Notes: a model not told the origin generated them from the sequence alone. DNA of 64,000 nucleotides from Isoetes taiwanensis (GCA_021234155.1 JAJEKV010000063.1:6323710-6387709); one strand, 5' to 3'. Counted from the first letter of the stretch, positions 24,331-35,732 are shown. Made by a program: numbers and translations.

Positions 24331-26040
24331 TTTGAAACCTCATACAAAAGAAATGCATATCTATTTCTCAATGTTTAGGTCGTTAGCTTCTGATAGTTCT
24401 TTTATCTTTTTTCATGTAGTTCATTTATCTTCCTGCTGACATCAGATTGCACATGTCTGCAAGAGACTTGCTCATGAGAACAGGGCAGGTCTGGCGCTCA
24501 GATAAGCCTGGCTATGCTTTCCAAGTTTAAGGTCCCATAAGAAGCCCCTTCAAGCAGTGGTTTCACAAAGAAGCGATTAGGGCACAAGAAAGCAGGTTGT
24601 GGAACCAAATATTACGCCTAAATTGGTTTATCAAAATTGCCCTCCCCCCCCCCTCCCTCCCCCCCCGACGCCCCCTTGGCCCCCAACCCCGTAAAAAAAA
24701 ACAACGTTTGCTTCCAACAGCACAAGTAGAAACTTGCTCCCTCAGACAATTTTGCCATTCCAGACGATTTGGCCAAGTCGAATCACCATTCCGGAGCCTT
24801 CGCAGTGGCCGAACGACAAAACACTTTGGTTTCTACATGGTCTTCTGCGGACACTTCGTGGTTTGATAAGTTCCCCCGGACAAATCTTGGATTTTTTTGG
24901 ACCTGCTCGAAGCAGGGCCCTTGAACGAAGGATTCAAAGGTAGCCGAGCTCCGGGAGGGTGGTCATTGGCGTACAGCCCCCGGGGGAGCGCTGCCTGGAA
25001 AGGCTGCTTCGCAAACTTTTTTGGGTCCTGCCTCCTGGAGTTTGGACTCTCCCCTCATGTGAGGTGGCCGTTGACTTGGAGAAGGATGTCACCTCGGCTG
25101 CCCATTGTGCCCAACAATGGGCTGCCGACCGTTCTAATGCTAACTCTTCCCTCGAGATAATTAAAGCATATAACTCATGCTAATGGGGAGGGTTGACCTC
25201 CTTAAACAGCCACTAGAGGGCAATTATTGTCCAATCTCATTCGTGGAACTAATATTCTTTAGGGAGCAATGCATTAGGGGAAATAACCTCTGATGCCAAG
25301 ATGTGAATCCAACGTTGGACGATGTTATGAGCTGAAATTGTCGAACGAAGGGCGGCACCATTTTCCAATGGTTTTAGGAGTACAGATGTTAGGGTTTCTA
25401 TTTTGGGCAAAGGTGGGACATTGTTGTGGCATAGTCCCCTTCATACGTGTTTCTTTATTCAGGGCAGAGCCGATGGGGGCACTCGAATGCCTCAGAAGCC
25501 ATTTGGTGAAGGCGATTCCGGTAGCCACAAAGCCATAAGGTAGGAGCATCTTTCCTGTTGTGTTTCCTTCTCAAATTCTACCACAGATTTGGCCTTTTTC
25601 TATTGTAGCAGAAAAAGGGGTTGATCGTGGAGAAACCAAGCATTTTGTGAGGATGTGAAGGATACATTGCTAATCATAGAGGATCCTAGAACTTTGGATG
25701 AAGTTAAGCTATAAAATTTGCAATTCATTATGGGGTAAAAACATGAGGCATTCTGGGCTTTTTCTATTCATAACAGGGCTGATGGAGATGCTCAAATGCC
25801 TCAGAAGCCCACAAAAATCCTCATAAAGTTTGCAATTCATTGTGGGGTAAGAGCATGTGGCATTCGAAAAATGCTCGAATGCTTTAGTGAATCTGTCCCT
25901 GTCCTTCCTAATAAATACAATGCCTTGCCAATGTTCTAGATAAAGTCAAGCCAGCAAACTCCTAGAGCATCGTCCTTATGACTGCTCCATCGATCTTTAG
26001 CCAGGAACAACCCCACTATATGGTCATATCTATGGCTTGT
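24331..26040. other. spacer with diverged repeats
   Basis: C-rich tract at 24640-24690, otherwise no recognised genes. A block with GATG-GAGATGCTC and AATGCCTCAGAAGCC recurs (25459-25506 and 25774-25812). A second block, TTTGCAATTCATTGTGGGGT, recurs at 25718 and 25828. Confidence 0.45.
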
Positions 26041-26360
26041 CATCAACAGAGTTGGAGGCTTTAAGATTTCCATTGAGGAGAATCTTGTGACTGGGTTTAT
26101 CCGACATTCTGAGTCATCTGCAGGGGCTGCATAATCTTCTAGTGTTCCAGGAAGGATGGCTCTTTGCGATGGGTTGTGGATTATCTTGGCATCAACAAAA
26201 TGATGATAGTGCACAATTGGTATCCTCTTCTATTGATTCCAGAGTTGCTTGGACGACTGCAAGACACAAAATACTTCACTAAGATTGATTTTTGTGGGGC
26301 CTGTTATCTTATTCGGATCAGGAAAAGTGACAAGTAAAAGATAGTCTTCCGAACTTCTTA
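26041..26360 (+). pseudogene. chromovirus reverse transcriptase, N-terminal part
   Basis: The + frame reads KDGSLRWVVDYLGINK, YPLLLIPELLGRLQ, then KYFTKIDFCGACYLIRI and KIVFRTS. These are the fingers and first catalytic-aspartate region of a Ty3/gypsy RT of chromovirus type. It contains stops and ends abruptly at codon TA-. The missing continuation begins at 30642 (see the insertion 26361-30641). Confidence 0.85.
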
Positions 26361-26436
26361 ACCAGCAGTTCCTCGGGGATTTTAAATCTGAGCCGTTGGA
26401 TGCAGTTCGATTATTAGGCATAATGTTTTATTTCTA

Positions 26437-26500
26437 GACTGTTTATCATGATAAACAGTCCAGTAACCTGTTTACTGGCCTGTTTATCATGATAAACAGG
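26437..26500. repeat. two perfect palindromes around a third inverted repeat
   Basis: 26437-26460 is a 24-bp perfect palindrome (GACTGTTTATCA then its complement). 26479-26500 is a 22-bp perfect palindrome with the same core. Between them CCAGTAA-cctg-TTTACTGG forms a third. They lie about 80 bp inside the left end of the insertion. Confidence 0.95.
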
Positions 26501-27307
26501 ATGGTCCTTAAGAGGGAAATATTGTCATTAATTATACAATTTTATTTACTAGAACCATTTTAACAATTCACAATTTTGATTTTCTGACTTGATTTTTCAC
26601 GGGAAAATGATTTAGACAATATCAGCAGTCAAAACGAGCTTCAATAACTTTACAACTTCAAGCTTCTGAGCTAAAAGCTTCTCAGTTAAATTTTTAGACA
26701 ATGCTCAAAACAAGGTTCAAGAGGGTGCCACCTGAAACGTGAAAACACAATTATTAAAAGTAGAGTGCTCAAATGTGTTAGTACAGATTCTTGGCCTTTG
26801 AATTGTGTCAGTTGCGCTAAGTCTTGGCCCTTGATATTCATCAAGTTTGATGGCAAGGCCATTTTACAAGGAAAGAAATATGCCACATCCTTGCAGTGGC
26901 AGCCAGCAGCAGGTATTCAATTCATTTGCACCATCCCCAATATTAGAGGTATTCAATTCATTTGCACCATCCCCAATACTAGTTCTATGCTCTCTGCAGA
27001 GCAAATGCCTCTAAAAAGCTTGAAAGAAATCACAAAGAGTAAAAAGGAGGGAAGAGCATTTGACTCAAACAAATCATTGGATTATATTGAGACAAGTATT
27101 CAGTCATGCTCTAACCACTTTGGGGAGGCAGATGCTTTATGGTGGCCTCAGTTTTTTTCTCAGCAATGTGACATGTTGTTCCGTGCGGTAGGATCCCTTA
27201 TACATGTAAGGTCCTCCTCCAACTGAAGAAGTGTGTCGTCTTCTAAATCAACACTATTCTATTCTATTCTTTAATACTTGCTATATTAGCAACTCCCATC
27301 ATTATTA

Positions 27308-30300
27308 CTAAATCAACACTTGCATTATAACAGGATTAGACCATTAGGACATCATTATTATTACCAGCAAGCGCAACATAAACACCAATAGCAGTTGTTG
27401 AAGTCACATTAGAACCTGCATACAAAAATAATTAGTAACAAGTAGACACTTTCAAAAAAAAGCTTTAGTTAAAGGAAACCCAATCTATACCATTTGTAGG
27501 TTGTGGTACAGCGAAAGCAACAGGATCAACAAAAGAACTAGTACTGCATGCACCTACAAGATGTACAATAAAATCAAATACAACATTGCAAGAAAATTAG
27601 TGCCATAGCTTACCAGCATCAGACTGGGTTGTAGCAGAATTTTTGATAGAAGTTTCTGACTTCAAAATGCTGTCCACATGCTCTTGCTGTAATTCTTCAT
27701 AGACATCCTTGAAATAACGAAGTTTACCATTGTTATCATGTGGTTTGGATAGAATAGACTGCATGGCCATCATCTGCACCTTGTCTGAATGGTCGTATCT
27801 AAATAAGGGAAGAAGAAATATTAAATAAAAGAACGAGATATATAATAAAAAATGAACTTAAACTTATTGATGCAGATTTTCCGCCCGTTTATGGCCAGTA
27901 AGCTTCATAGCTGCTTCTTCCGGTACACCACAAACGTTCAAAACTGTAATACTAGAGTGCCTTAAATCTTTGTTCGTGAACTTTTTTCCTGTAATCTCGC
28001 TGATTAACTTGGCTACATCCCCCAATTTCTTGACCTCAACACTCTGATTATAGGCGTACCAAGTATCTGATTGTGGCTGTAAAGAGGGGTAGCCATCGGA
28101 GGAGGCATCATTCGCAATTGGTGGCAGTCTCAGATAAAACAACACAAATGCATCATAAACTTCCGGGTTTATCTTTCTGTATATCTCCACAGGTTTCCTA
28201 CAACAAAAACTATGAGTAATCAATTGCAGATTATTCAAATCCTTAATTAATGCAAGTTACAAGCAAACCTCTCTATTACAGCCATGCAAATGTATATAAA
28301 TCCTTCCAAAATGCTAAAAGACCTATCTATATAAACAAAAGACCGTACCGTTTATTGATCTCCTTGCTCTTTTTTATGTCCGTTGGGTAATTTTTGCTCG
28401 CCCGTTGTTTAGACCTACCAAAATGATCATGTGAATTAGAAACATTGTAAGAAATTCAAAATTACTCAAATAAACACTAGAAGATGGTTGTGGAAACTTA
28501 CTGTACAAATTCTCCGAACTTATCTTTCTCGAAATTAAAATCCTTATATTTCAATGCATGGAGTTCTTTTCGAGATCTTATTAAAAAAAAGTTTATGCAA
28601 AATAAAACGACCCTGAACAGCAAGCCATTTGGAGTATTTCTGCTAAATTCCAATCTATCCAAGCATAGTTTTACATCTTCGACACTCGAAACTTCGACAA
28701 CTCTTGTAACATCCCTTGGTGCACTAAGGTTGGCCTCATGTGCAACAACAGTTGCCGCAGACCTGAATAAACAGAAGAAAATAAATAATGATAAATAATA
28801 GAATGTTTATAATAAATAATTTACAATCTACTAAATAAACAGTTTTACATTTAAATTAATGCATCAAAGGTCAAATATATACATGGCCTCTTCAAAAAAT
28901 GGATGCGTCATGATGTTAATGTCTTCTTCAAGCACCCCAGTCTTCCCTATGCTACTAAGTCTGGCATCCTTCAGAATTCGTCCAAAGCAAAGCAACAAAT
29001 CATGTATGGTTGACGCTGGATACATGGATCCATCGCTTTTCATGACTTGTTGAAAAAATAATGGCAATTGCCTTGCAAATTCCTGTGGATATCAGAGAGA
29101 CATAGTAAACTGATTATAGATTGATGACATAAATTAACATTCCAAGTTACACGATCTAATGCAAACTAATAATTTACTGCTGATAGCCTCCCTTTTTATG
29201 TAGAAAAAAGTACACAAATATATGATTACTTAGCTACAATGGCATGTCATCAATCAAAATGTCAACATCATCTATAACATTTGCTACGCCACAACTTTCT
29301 CTCCAAGAAGCAAACAGATTTCTGGCCCAGTTATCCTTCTTCTCAGTTTGTTTATTTTTATTGCCCTTGTTCACCTGCTCCATCCAATTTGGATTAAGCT
29401 CTCTAAAAGGACGTTTCCCTGTCATGAAAATAAGATACAAATATGTTGTTCGAATCAAACTTGACTGATAACATAAAGGAGCAGCCATTTTCTTCATTTT
29501 TTTTCATTCATAGAATGTATTAATCTTAAATGGTCACTTGGCTGATTACGAATAGCTTTTGAATGCCCCTTTCTGCTGGTTCCTATGCAGAGCACCAGTA
29601 TAATCAACTTCACAAAATGCAGCAAGCTGCAAAATGCAGCAAAATTATACAACATATTTACCTTTTCCAGCATGCAAAGGCAAACTAGAGCCCGTCTCTT
29701 GGCTGTATCCTGCACCCAATGCACAAAAAGCAGCTAAAATCTCTACATTTATCAATAAAATTTTGATTAAAACAAGAAACCGACCATTCTTTGATGTGAC
29801 AATATTAATTGGAGTATGAGATGGCAGTTCCTCTATAGGATTACCGGTTCTTGTATAGCAACATCAAAAATATCATTGAGCATTTAAAATGCAACAAGAA
29901 CTTGTGAGAAAATTACCTTTGCAGCTGTTAATTGATAAGATGGCAGTTCCTTGGTAGGGATACTGGTTCCTGTACAGGGCAGCATCAAAAGCGTCATTAT
30001 CATGAAAAATCAGCAAGAACTTGTGAGAATCTCATCATTGATCATAAAAATAAGCAATAACTTGTGAGAATCTTACCTTTTCCATGCAAAGGCTGACTAG
30101 GGATACCTAAATCAAAGCTCGGACGCCTCTCTGGACTAGGTCCTAACCAAGGATAAAACAAGAAATCAGACCATTCTTTATTGTATTGCAGTTAATATGA
30201 TCGCCATCGCCAAACAACTCCTCCAACAGATTGCTAGTTCCTGCAGAAATGCAATAAAAGCAACCCTAATCATATGAGATGCAGCAAGAACGGTAGAAAC

Positions 30301-30340
30301 CAGCACCAAATCGTTGCTCCATACCAAATCCGTCCTCCAT
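27308..30340 (-). CDS. tyrosine recombinase of Crypton/DUF3504 type, multi-exon
   Basis: Minus-strand exons with GT-AG borders and matching phases: 28883-29082, 28502-28762, 28349-28414, 27868-28197, 27614-27798, 27491-27553, 27365-27415, and a short last exon ending TAG at 27308-27310. Upstream pieces: 29238-29418, 29662-29709, 30077-30142, 30172-30240 and a start exon 30301-30340. The N-terminal part (KKDNWARNLFASW; DGSMYPASTIHDLL; LEEDINIM) matches the pattern of Crypton-derived proteins. Catalytic positions: Arg in FFLIRSRKELHALKY, Lys and Arg in FTNKDLRHSSIT, His in LTGHKRAENLHQ, and Tyr as the first complete codon of the next exon, spaced as in tyrosine recombinases (GH-x8-Y). Such enzymes cut and join DNA through the Tyr. 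Defects: the donor after 27868 reads ATAAGT instead of GTAAGT; the 29238 exon end is out of phase with 29082; intron 30143-30171 is only 29 nt. Close to intact, probably recently inactivated or misspliced. Confidence 0.75.
29785..29969 (-). repeat. tandem-duplicated short exons in the recombinase gene
   Basis: Two related exon copies: 29917-29969 (IPTKELPSYQLTAAK) and about 29785-29849 (NPIEELPSHTPINIV). The neighbouring exons 30077-30142 (ending PLHGK) and 29662-29709 (ending PLHAGK) are also alike, and intron segments with CAAGAACTTGTGAGAA recur. An intragenic duplication of an exon pair is the simplest reading. The second copy has lost its clean acceptor. Confidence 0.6.
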
Positions 30341-30525
30341 CAAATCTCCTCTTCACAGCGCCATGGAATGTCTTCACGGCGCATCAAATCTCTTCTCCTC
30401 CTCGGAGCGCCAGTTCTGCCATCATCTACTATGTTTCCTACCTATTTCGTAAGCGAAATGTAAGGAAGAATGTGTAACGGAAGACTTCTTTGTCCATTGG
30501 ATAAAACCAAAATTCCTTTGAAACT

Positions 30526-30647
30526 ACCGTATGAAGGGGTTAAACCCCAATGCTTGGCCATTATGACCGATAAACGGGCTCGCCCTCCGGGCTCGCCCAT
30601 TTATTGGCCATAATGGCCTCGCATTGGGTTTAACCCCTTCATACGGT
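30526..30647. repeat. 122-bp foldback (inverted repeat) at the insertion border
   Basis: Arms of about 55-60 bp start ACCGTATGAAGGGGTTAAAC and end with the complement GTTTAACCCCTTCATACGGT, closing on a GC-rich centre (GGGCTCGCCCTCC). The last six bases (30642-30647) belong to the interrupted gypsy codons. Confidence 0.9.
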
Positions 30648-31149
30648 CACTTTGAGTGCATGGTCATCCAATGTTAGTGCATGGCTAATGCTGTCTTTTG
30701 GAAATTTTTTGACCTCTTTGAATGATATTCTGGTTATTCGAAGATTCTAAAGAAGCATTAGGAAACATGTCCGAAAGATTCTTCAGAAGTTGCAAGAACA
30801 TGGAATTTATATTAAGCTAAAGCAGTATTCGTTCGAGCATGATAATGTCGAGTTCCTTGGCTATCACGTCACACCTCAGCGTGTCTCTATGAATCCAGAG
30901 AAGAGTCGCTATAGTTCTTGATTGGGAAACAACTTTCTTAGTTAAGGATATATGATGCTTTTTTAGGTTTGCCAGTTTTTATCGCAGCTTCATCGAGGAT
31001 TATTCGGAGATTGTCTTGCCTTTGACAAATCTCACCAGGAAGAATGCTTCATTTGAATAGATAGTTTTCAACATTCATCACATTGAAGCGTGCCTTCACA
31101 ATGTTGCATATCCAGATCTTTTGCTCCCTATATTCTTGTATCTGATATT
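30642..31149 (+). pseudogene. chromovirus RT thumb and start of RNase H
   Basis: Resumes the RT split at 26360: YGHFECMVI, a degenerate DILVI near the active site, HVRKILQKLQEHG, FLGYHVT, then FASFYRSFIEDYSEI and PLTNLTRKN, and the RNase H start near 31080-31140. Contains several stops. It is broken again at 31149 by a retroposon whose 13-bp duplication starts at 31137. Confidence 0.85.
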
Positions 31150-31512
31150 TTTTTTTTTGAGAGAGAGGAATTTTTATATTATATAATAATAAGAGGTACA
31201 ATGCTTCATACTCATGGTGGATTACTATAGGAATAACCTCAACATCTTCGTCCTCTACAAGCAGAAGCTTATTAGTTACAGAAACTTATTAGATGCTTAT
31301 AAGAAGCACACTAATAAAACTGTGTAAGATGTCCTTGAAGCTCCTGTATTTCTCCCACTTAGTAACCAGATAATGTGCATAATACAAAGGCAAACCCTGC
31401 AAGGCTCCCGAAAGAAGAAAATGTAGCAGCAAAATTATAAGGATCTTCCAAAGTAATGATAAATGAGAAGAGATATTTGCCTTTGCAGGTGCAAAGTTAG
31501 CTTCATCTTTAT

Positions 31513-31545
31513 AGAATAGAATAGAATAGAATATACATTAATGTC
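31513..31545 (-). other. (TATTC)n 3' tail of the LINE
   Basis: TAGAATAGAATAGAATAGAA on the + strand; on the LINE's strand this is a short pentamer tail instead of poly(A), as in several non-L1 LINE clades. Confidence 0.65.
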
Positions 31546-31773
31546 CCTTGTGCCGCGAGGCCCCTGGACTTGTGTAGCATGGGCGAGCTCCCTAAAAGGG
31601 CGCTACTAGCACATCACGCTGTTATGATGTAGCCTTTTCTAAAGGCTGACTTTTTTCTATTAATACCAGCATCCCGCTTTACCTCGGCTTCGTGGCCGTG
31701 CAGTGATGCATCGTTATCAATCAGCTTTTAACTGAACAATTTGTATGGGGTTTATGACCCGCTTTTGTACGGA

Positions 31774-34700
31774 TCATATTAGGAACCCTCTTTCACTGTG
31801 TACTTCTCTATGTCTGGTCATCATTCTCTGGATCGCGTCTGCTAAATCTCGAAGCGATTCTGTTATTGTCATCAGAATGTAGACCGGTTCCCCCCATCTT
31901 ATATTTCTGTATTTGCCTCTAATGTCTCCATAAATTGGGCAATCGTTAATCATGTGATTCTCATCCTCTACCCTCCCATTGTCACAGATTCTGCATATCC
32001 TGTCCTCCTTGTCTATTCCTCTCCACCTGTCTTTTTCGATTCTTAGATCATGACTTCCCATCCTGAATCTAGCCAGAATGTCTCTTCTAGTTTTTCCCAG
32101 TATGTTATCCCGATACATCTGGTGTCCTATTTGCTGACCTGGGTTAAAAACTTGCATGAGCCAGGCTGTCTTGGGTCCTGTGTGTCTTTGTAGCCACGCT
32201 CTTGTGCCTCTGTCTGCCCACTCCTCATTCCACTGCCCTTCCTTTATTAGGTCGCTCAAGTTTAATCCCATCTCTCTGGTCCAGTTTGCCACATCTTTAA
32301 ACCATCCACTGCCTGTGAGGATGTGTGATTTTGCTGATTCGGTGATTGCAATCTTGGACAATTTCCCTTGAATGTCTCCTGCATTGTCCCTGATCAGGTA
32401 CCTTATGGTTCTCTCCCATGCTCTCACCTCCATTGGTTTTTGCCCTGTTTCGAGGATCATAATTGTCAATGGCGTATTTGTCCTTACTTTAAATTCCTGT
32501 CTGTGCCACTGCCTAAGGATTCCCTCCTGCTTTTCCCATTTTCTGTCTGTTAGGCCTGGCCCCCAGGCTTCTGCCCCATATAATTGAGTGGTGGCTACCA
32601 CTGTACTGAATAAGTAACATTTGATGTCCCAGTCAATTATTCTACTTCTGTTGCAAAAATTCTTCATGTTGAAATAACTCCCTATAGCTGATTGGAACCT
32701 GGCGTCTGCCCCTTTGGCCCATTTCCCTGTGCCATGCGCATCGTACCCTAGATATCTGTATTCCGTTGCTTCCTCTACTTCTTTTTCCTTGTATCTGAAG
32801 GGTCTATGCCTGTTCTTATGGCCAAAGATGACTATCTTAGTTTTTGCTAGATTTACAGTCAGCCCTGTTTCTTCACAGAATTGTTCTAGATTTTTAGCAG
32901 TCTGTGCATCCCTTTGTTTTTTGTGGTCATCATACTTAGATCATCAGCATATAGCATAATTGTTGGTACCCTCGTGTCCCCTAGCGTAGGGGCGTATTCG
33001 TCCCCTTGCTGTTCTGCTATGTATCCCTGCAAAGCATCTATGTATATTCCAAATAGAGTTGGGGATAATGGGCAACCCTGTTTTACGCCTGTGTCATAGT
33101 TTATTGGCTGTCCTTCTTGCTCTATTTTAGCATATACCCTATGGTATAGTCTTGCAATCGACCCTACCATATTTATTGGAGCTTGCATGTCCATCAGTCT
33201 TTGTAATAGCTTCTCCCTTGGGACTGTGTCGAATGCTTTCCTGAAATCTACAAAGCAACAGATGATCTTCCTTCCCTGTGCATTGTTCTGTTCTATTAAT
33301 ATCCGAAGAGTTACTAGGTGGTCGGTGGTTGAGTGTTCTGGCCAGAATCCTGCTTGCCCTTGTGCTCTCATGTTTCCTTCTTCTGCCCATTTCTTTAATT
33401 TGTTATCCAGTACTTTTCCAAACCATTTTGCGAAAATGGAACTCACCATTATCGTCATATAGTTCCCTGGGTCCTGCCTGCTTCCTGCCTTATGCAGAGG
33501 TATGACTCTATTGTATGTCCATCTATCTGGAAGCCCTGTGTGTATGATGCCATTGAAAATGTCTGTGACCTGTCTGCCAATTTCTGTCTCAGCACACTTC
33601 AGCAATTCCACGGTCAGACCATATAGATCCAGTGCTTTATGGTTAGCCATCCTGTTTAGGGCTATCATTACCTCTAGCATGTTGAAGCATGGTTTGTCCG
33701 AATCCTGTAACATTGGTATTGGTACAGGAGGTGCCCCTGTCATATACAATTTCTCCAGGTAATTCTCCCATCCCGCTGTTCCAATACCATCTTGTTCATT
33801 CCTTGTTTTCACATTATTATCCCCTCCCTTCTGTTTGAGTCCCCTCCAAAATCTTCGGGGCTGTTTCTTCAACAATTTTCCCATATACCATTGATGTTGT
33901 AGCAGGTTATTATACCGTTTTTTCTTTAGTAATCTTATGTATGCTGCTTTTTCTTTCTGGTATGTCTCCCTTCCTCTGTGTTCTTTTGTTTTCCTTTTTT
34001 GCTCTCTACACTCGTCATCGTACCATACTGATGCTCTGAAGGCCCTGTTCTTTCTGGTTCTGTTCCTTTTCCCAAACACCTCTGTTGCTACTCTTACCAT
34101 GATGTCATTGAGGGTATTTCCATTGTCATTCGCGTTGTGTTTTCCCCATTCCCATTTTCCCATTTCCTCCCTGACTGTTTGTATGAATATATCTGTGTAT
34201 TTCTCTTGGAATTGGATCCTCACTCTGGCTTTCTTATCCTCCTTTCTCCCTGTGTTATTAATCTGTGGCGTCCCATCCATTCTGAGTGTTAATTTGATCG
34301 GTCTATGGCTTTCCCTTTTCCCAGTCGGCCATTCCTGTAGCGTTAGTCCTTCTATTCTTTCTACTGCTTGGTCGTTCAAAATTACATAATCCACTATGCT
34401 CTTACCATGTGCATTCTGACTCGTAAAACCTCCCGATCCCCTCCATTTTTTTACTCCATTAGCTATGATCATCCCTGTTGCCATGCAGACTTCCAGCATT
34501 AATTCACCTTTAGCGTTGACCTCCGCCTTATCCTCTGTATCTCTCTGCCATTTATGTGTTCTTGCCGTGTACGTTATCTGACAATCCTTCTCATCAGTGT
34601 TCGTGCTTTGTGCCTGTTCCTGTCTGGTTCTGGCATTTAGGTACCCTACTAGCATTATTGGTCCCTGTTCTTTCCATTTCATCATACTTTCCCCTAGGTC

Positions 34701-35092
34701 CCGCAATTCTAGCTTATCACTGTTTGGCGGATAATATGTAATTATCAGAAATATGTCTTGCTTGTTTTTCAATTGGACATTCAACACCATATATCTTTTA
34801 TTGATATCTGAATGTAACATACATGCACTGTTAGCTATACTATTCTTTACATAACAGGCCAGGCCTGCACTTCCCCTCCCTATCTTGAAGTCCTTGTCTT
34901 TCCAGCACGTGAACAGCTGATATCCTTCTTCCTCTGGCAGCCTCTTAACGTATGCTCCCATGTTTCTACTAGGCATATTATGTCGCAGCTGTGGGCACCT
35001 TCTAGTCTCTCTCCATCATCCCACGGGTACCCGGTACAGTTCCAGTACCATAGCGTCTCTGATAGCTTCAAACTGTAATGATGCTCAAGCAT
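31774..35092 (-). CDS. LINE ORF: APE endonuclease, reverse transcriptase, Cys/His C-terminus
   Basis: Nearly full-length LINE coding region in three frames. 34880-35092 starts the endonuclease (CDIICLVETW) and continues after a frameshift near 34950 in 32886-34976. That frame reads ITYYPPNSDK, GKSIVDYVIL and the endonuclease end at about residue 225. It then gives the RT: RTYNRVIPLHKAG-like fingers, QAGFWPEHSTTDHL, CFVDFRKAFDTV, GVKQGCPLSPTLFG and the active site LYADDL. A second frameshift near 32905 leads to 31774-32667 with the thumb and the C-terminal Cys/His segment CRICDNGRVEDENHMINDC. LINE proteins nick target DNA and copy their RNA into it. Catalytic motifs are intact; only two frameshifts are evident, so insertion is relatively young. 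Confidence 0.85.
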
Positions 35093-35104
35093 AGAGCAAG
35101 CACT

Positions 35105-35316
35105 TGCTCAAACTTTCAGTATTTGAGCATCCCCAATTAAGCATATCAGTACTTAAATTGGTTATGGAATTCTTGGCATAGCAGTACCAAGAAATGAGTG
35201 CTTGAAGAATAAAACTCGCTCAAACATTTCAGTATTTGAGCATCCCCAATTAAGCATATCAGTACTTAAATTGGTTATGAATTTCTTGGCATAGCAGTAC
35301 CAAGAAATGAGTGCTT
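35105..35316 (+). repeat. tandem duplication, period 113 bp
   Basis: Two units (35105-35203 and 35218-35316), nearly identical, containing GAGCATCCCCAATTAAGC and TTGGCATAGCAGTACCAAG. Confidence 0.9.
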
Positions 35317-35732
35317 AAGGAATCAAGAAGCATGTAAAACCATCATACAACCTGTTGTCTTTCTATATTCAAATCAATTCTCACTAGTTTTGGGCTGATC
35401 CAAACGAATTTGCTATCCAAGAAATCTTTTTGATCATGCATACATAACCTGTACCTTTCCACTAGAAGGAAAGAGCGAAAGAAAGAGCTGACCATCTAGT
35501 AAAAGAACCTGGATAAAGGAAAAATTTGATGCTAAATCTACAAGAAGCTTCTCTCACCAGAGCAGAAATCAGGATCTTTGCAAATGGCCAGGCCTCTGCT
35601 AGCATCAAAAGGCAGAAAGATTGAGGTCAAGGTCGTTGCCGCAGTGCCGGAATGTGAAAGAGAGGGGTGGACTCCCTTTCACGGCCGCCCTAGCCGCACG
35701 CGGAGGCGCAGGCGCCAAGATTCATTTTCTTC

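Larger units (their letters stand above)
26361..30641 (-). mobile_element. 4.28-kb insertion carrying a tyrosine recombinase gene (Crypton-like)
   Basis: Reading the chromovirus RT, ...R-T-S-TA stops at 26360 and C-GGT-CAC-TTT-GAG (Y-G-H-F-E) resumes at 30644, exactly where a gypsy RT should continue. The intervening segment is therefore an insertion. A TA dinucleotide sits on both sides (26359-26360, 30642-30643). The ends show no clear terminal inverted repeat; instead perfect palindromes lie near the left end and a 122-bp foldback at the right. The only gene inside is the multi-exon tyrosine recombinase on the minus strand. Cryptons are DNA transposons moved by such enzymes without classical terminal repeats, so the structure fits, but identity of element and gene cargo is inference. 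Confidence 0.65.
31150..35732 (-). mobile_element. retroposon insertion with 13-bp target duplication, containing a LINE
   Basis: TGTATCTGATATT occurs at 31137-31149 and 35733-35745, flanking the insertion. A run of T at 31148-31158 is the poly(A) tail of a minus-strand copy. Removing the insert rejoins the gypsy RNase H reading (PIFLYLI before, SILTQEE after). The outer retroposon is about 1 kb (31150-31512 plus 35095-35732, the latter GC-rich near 35640-35715). It was itself invaded by the LINE at about 31513-35094. Confidence 0.75.

Noticed and set aside
32156-34389. Several Cys/Ser/Phe-rich + strand ORFs
   Set aside because: Antisense shadows of the LINE coding region.
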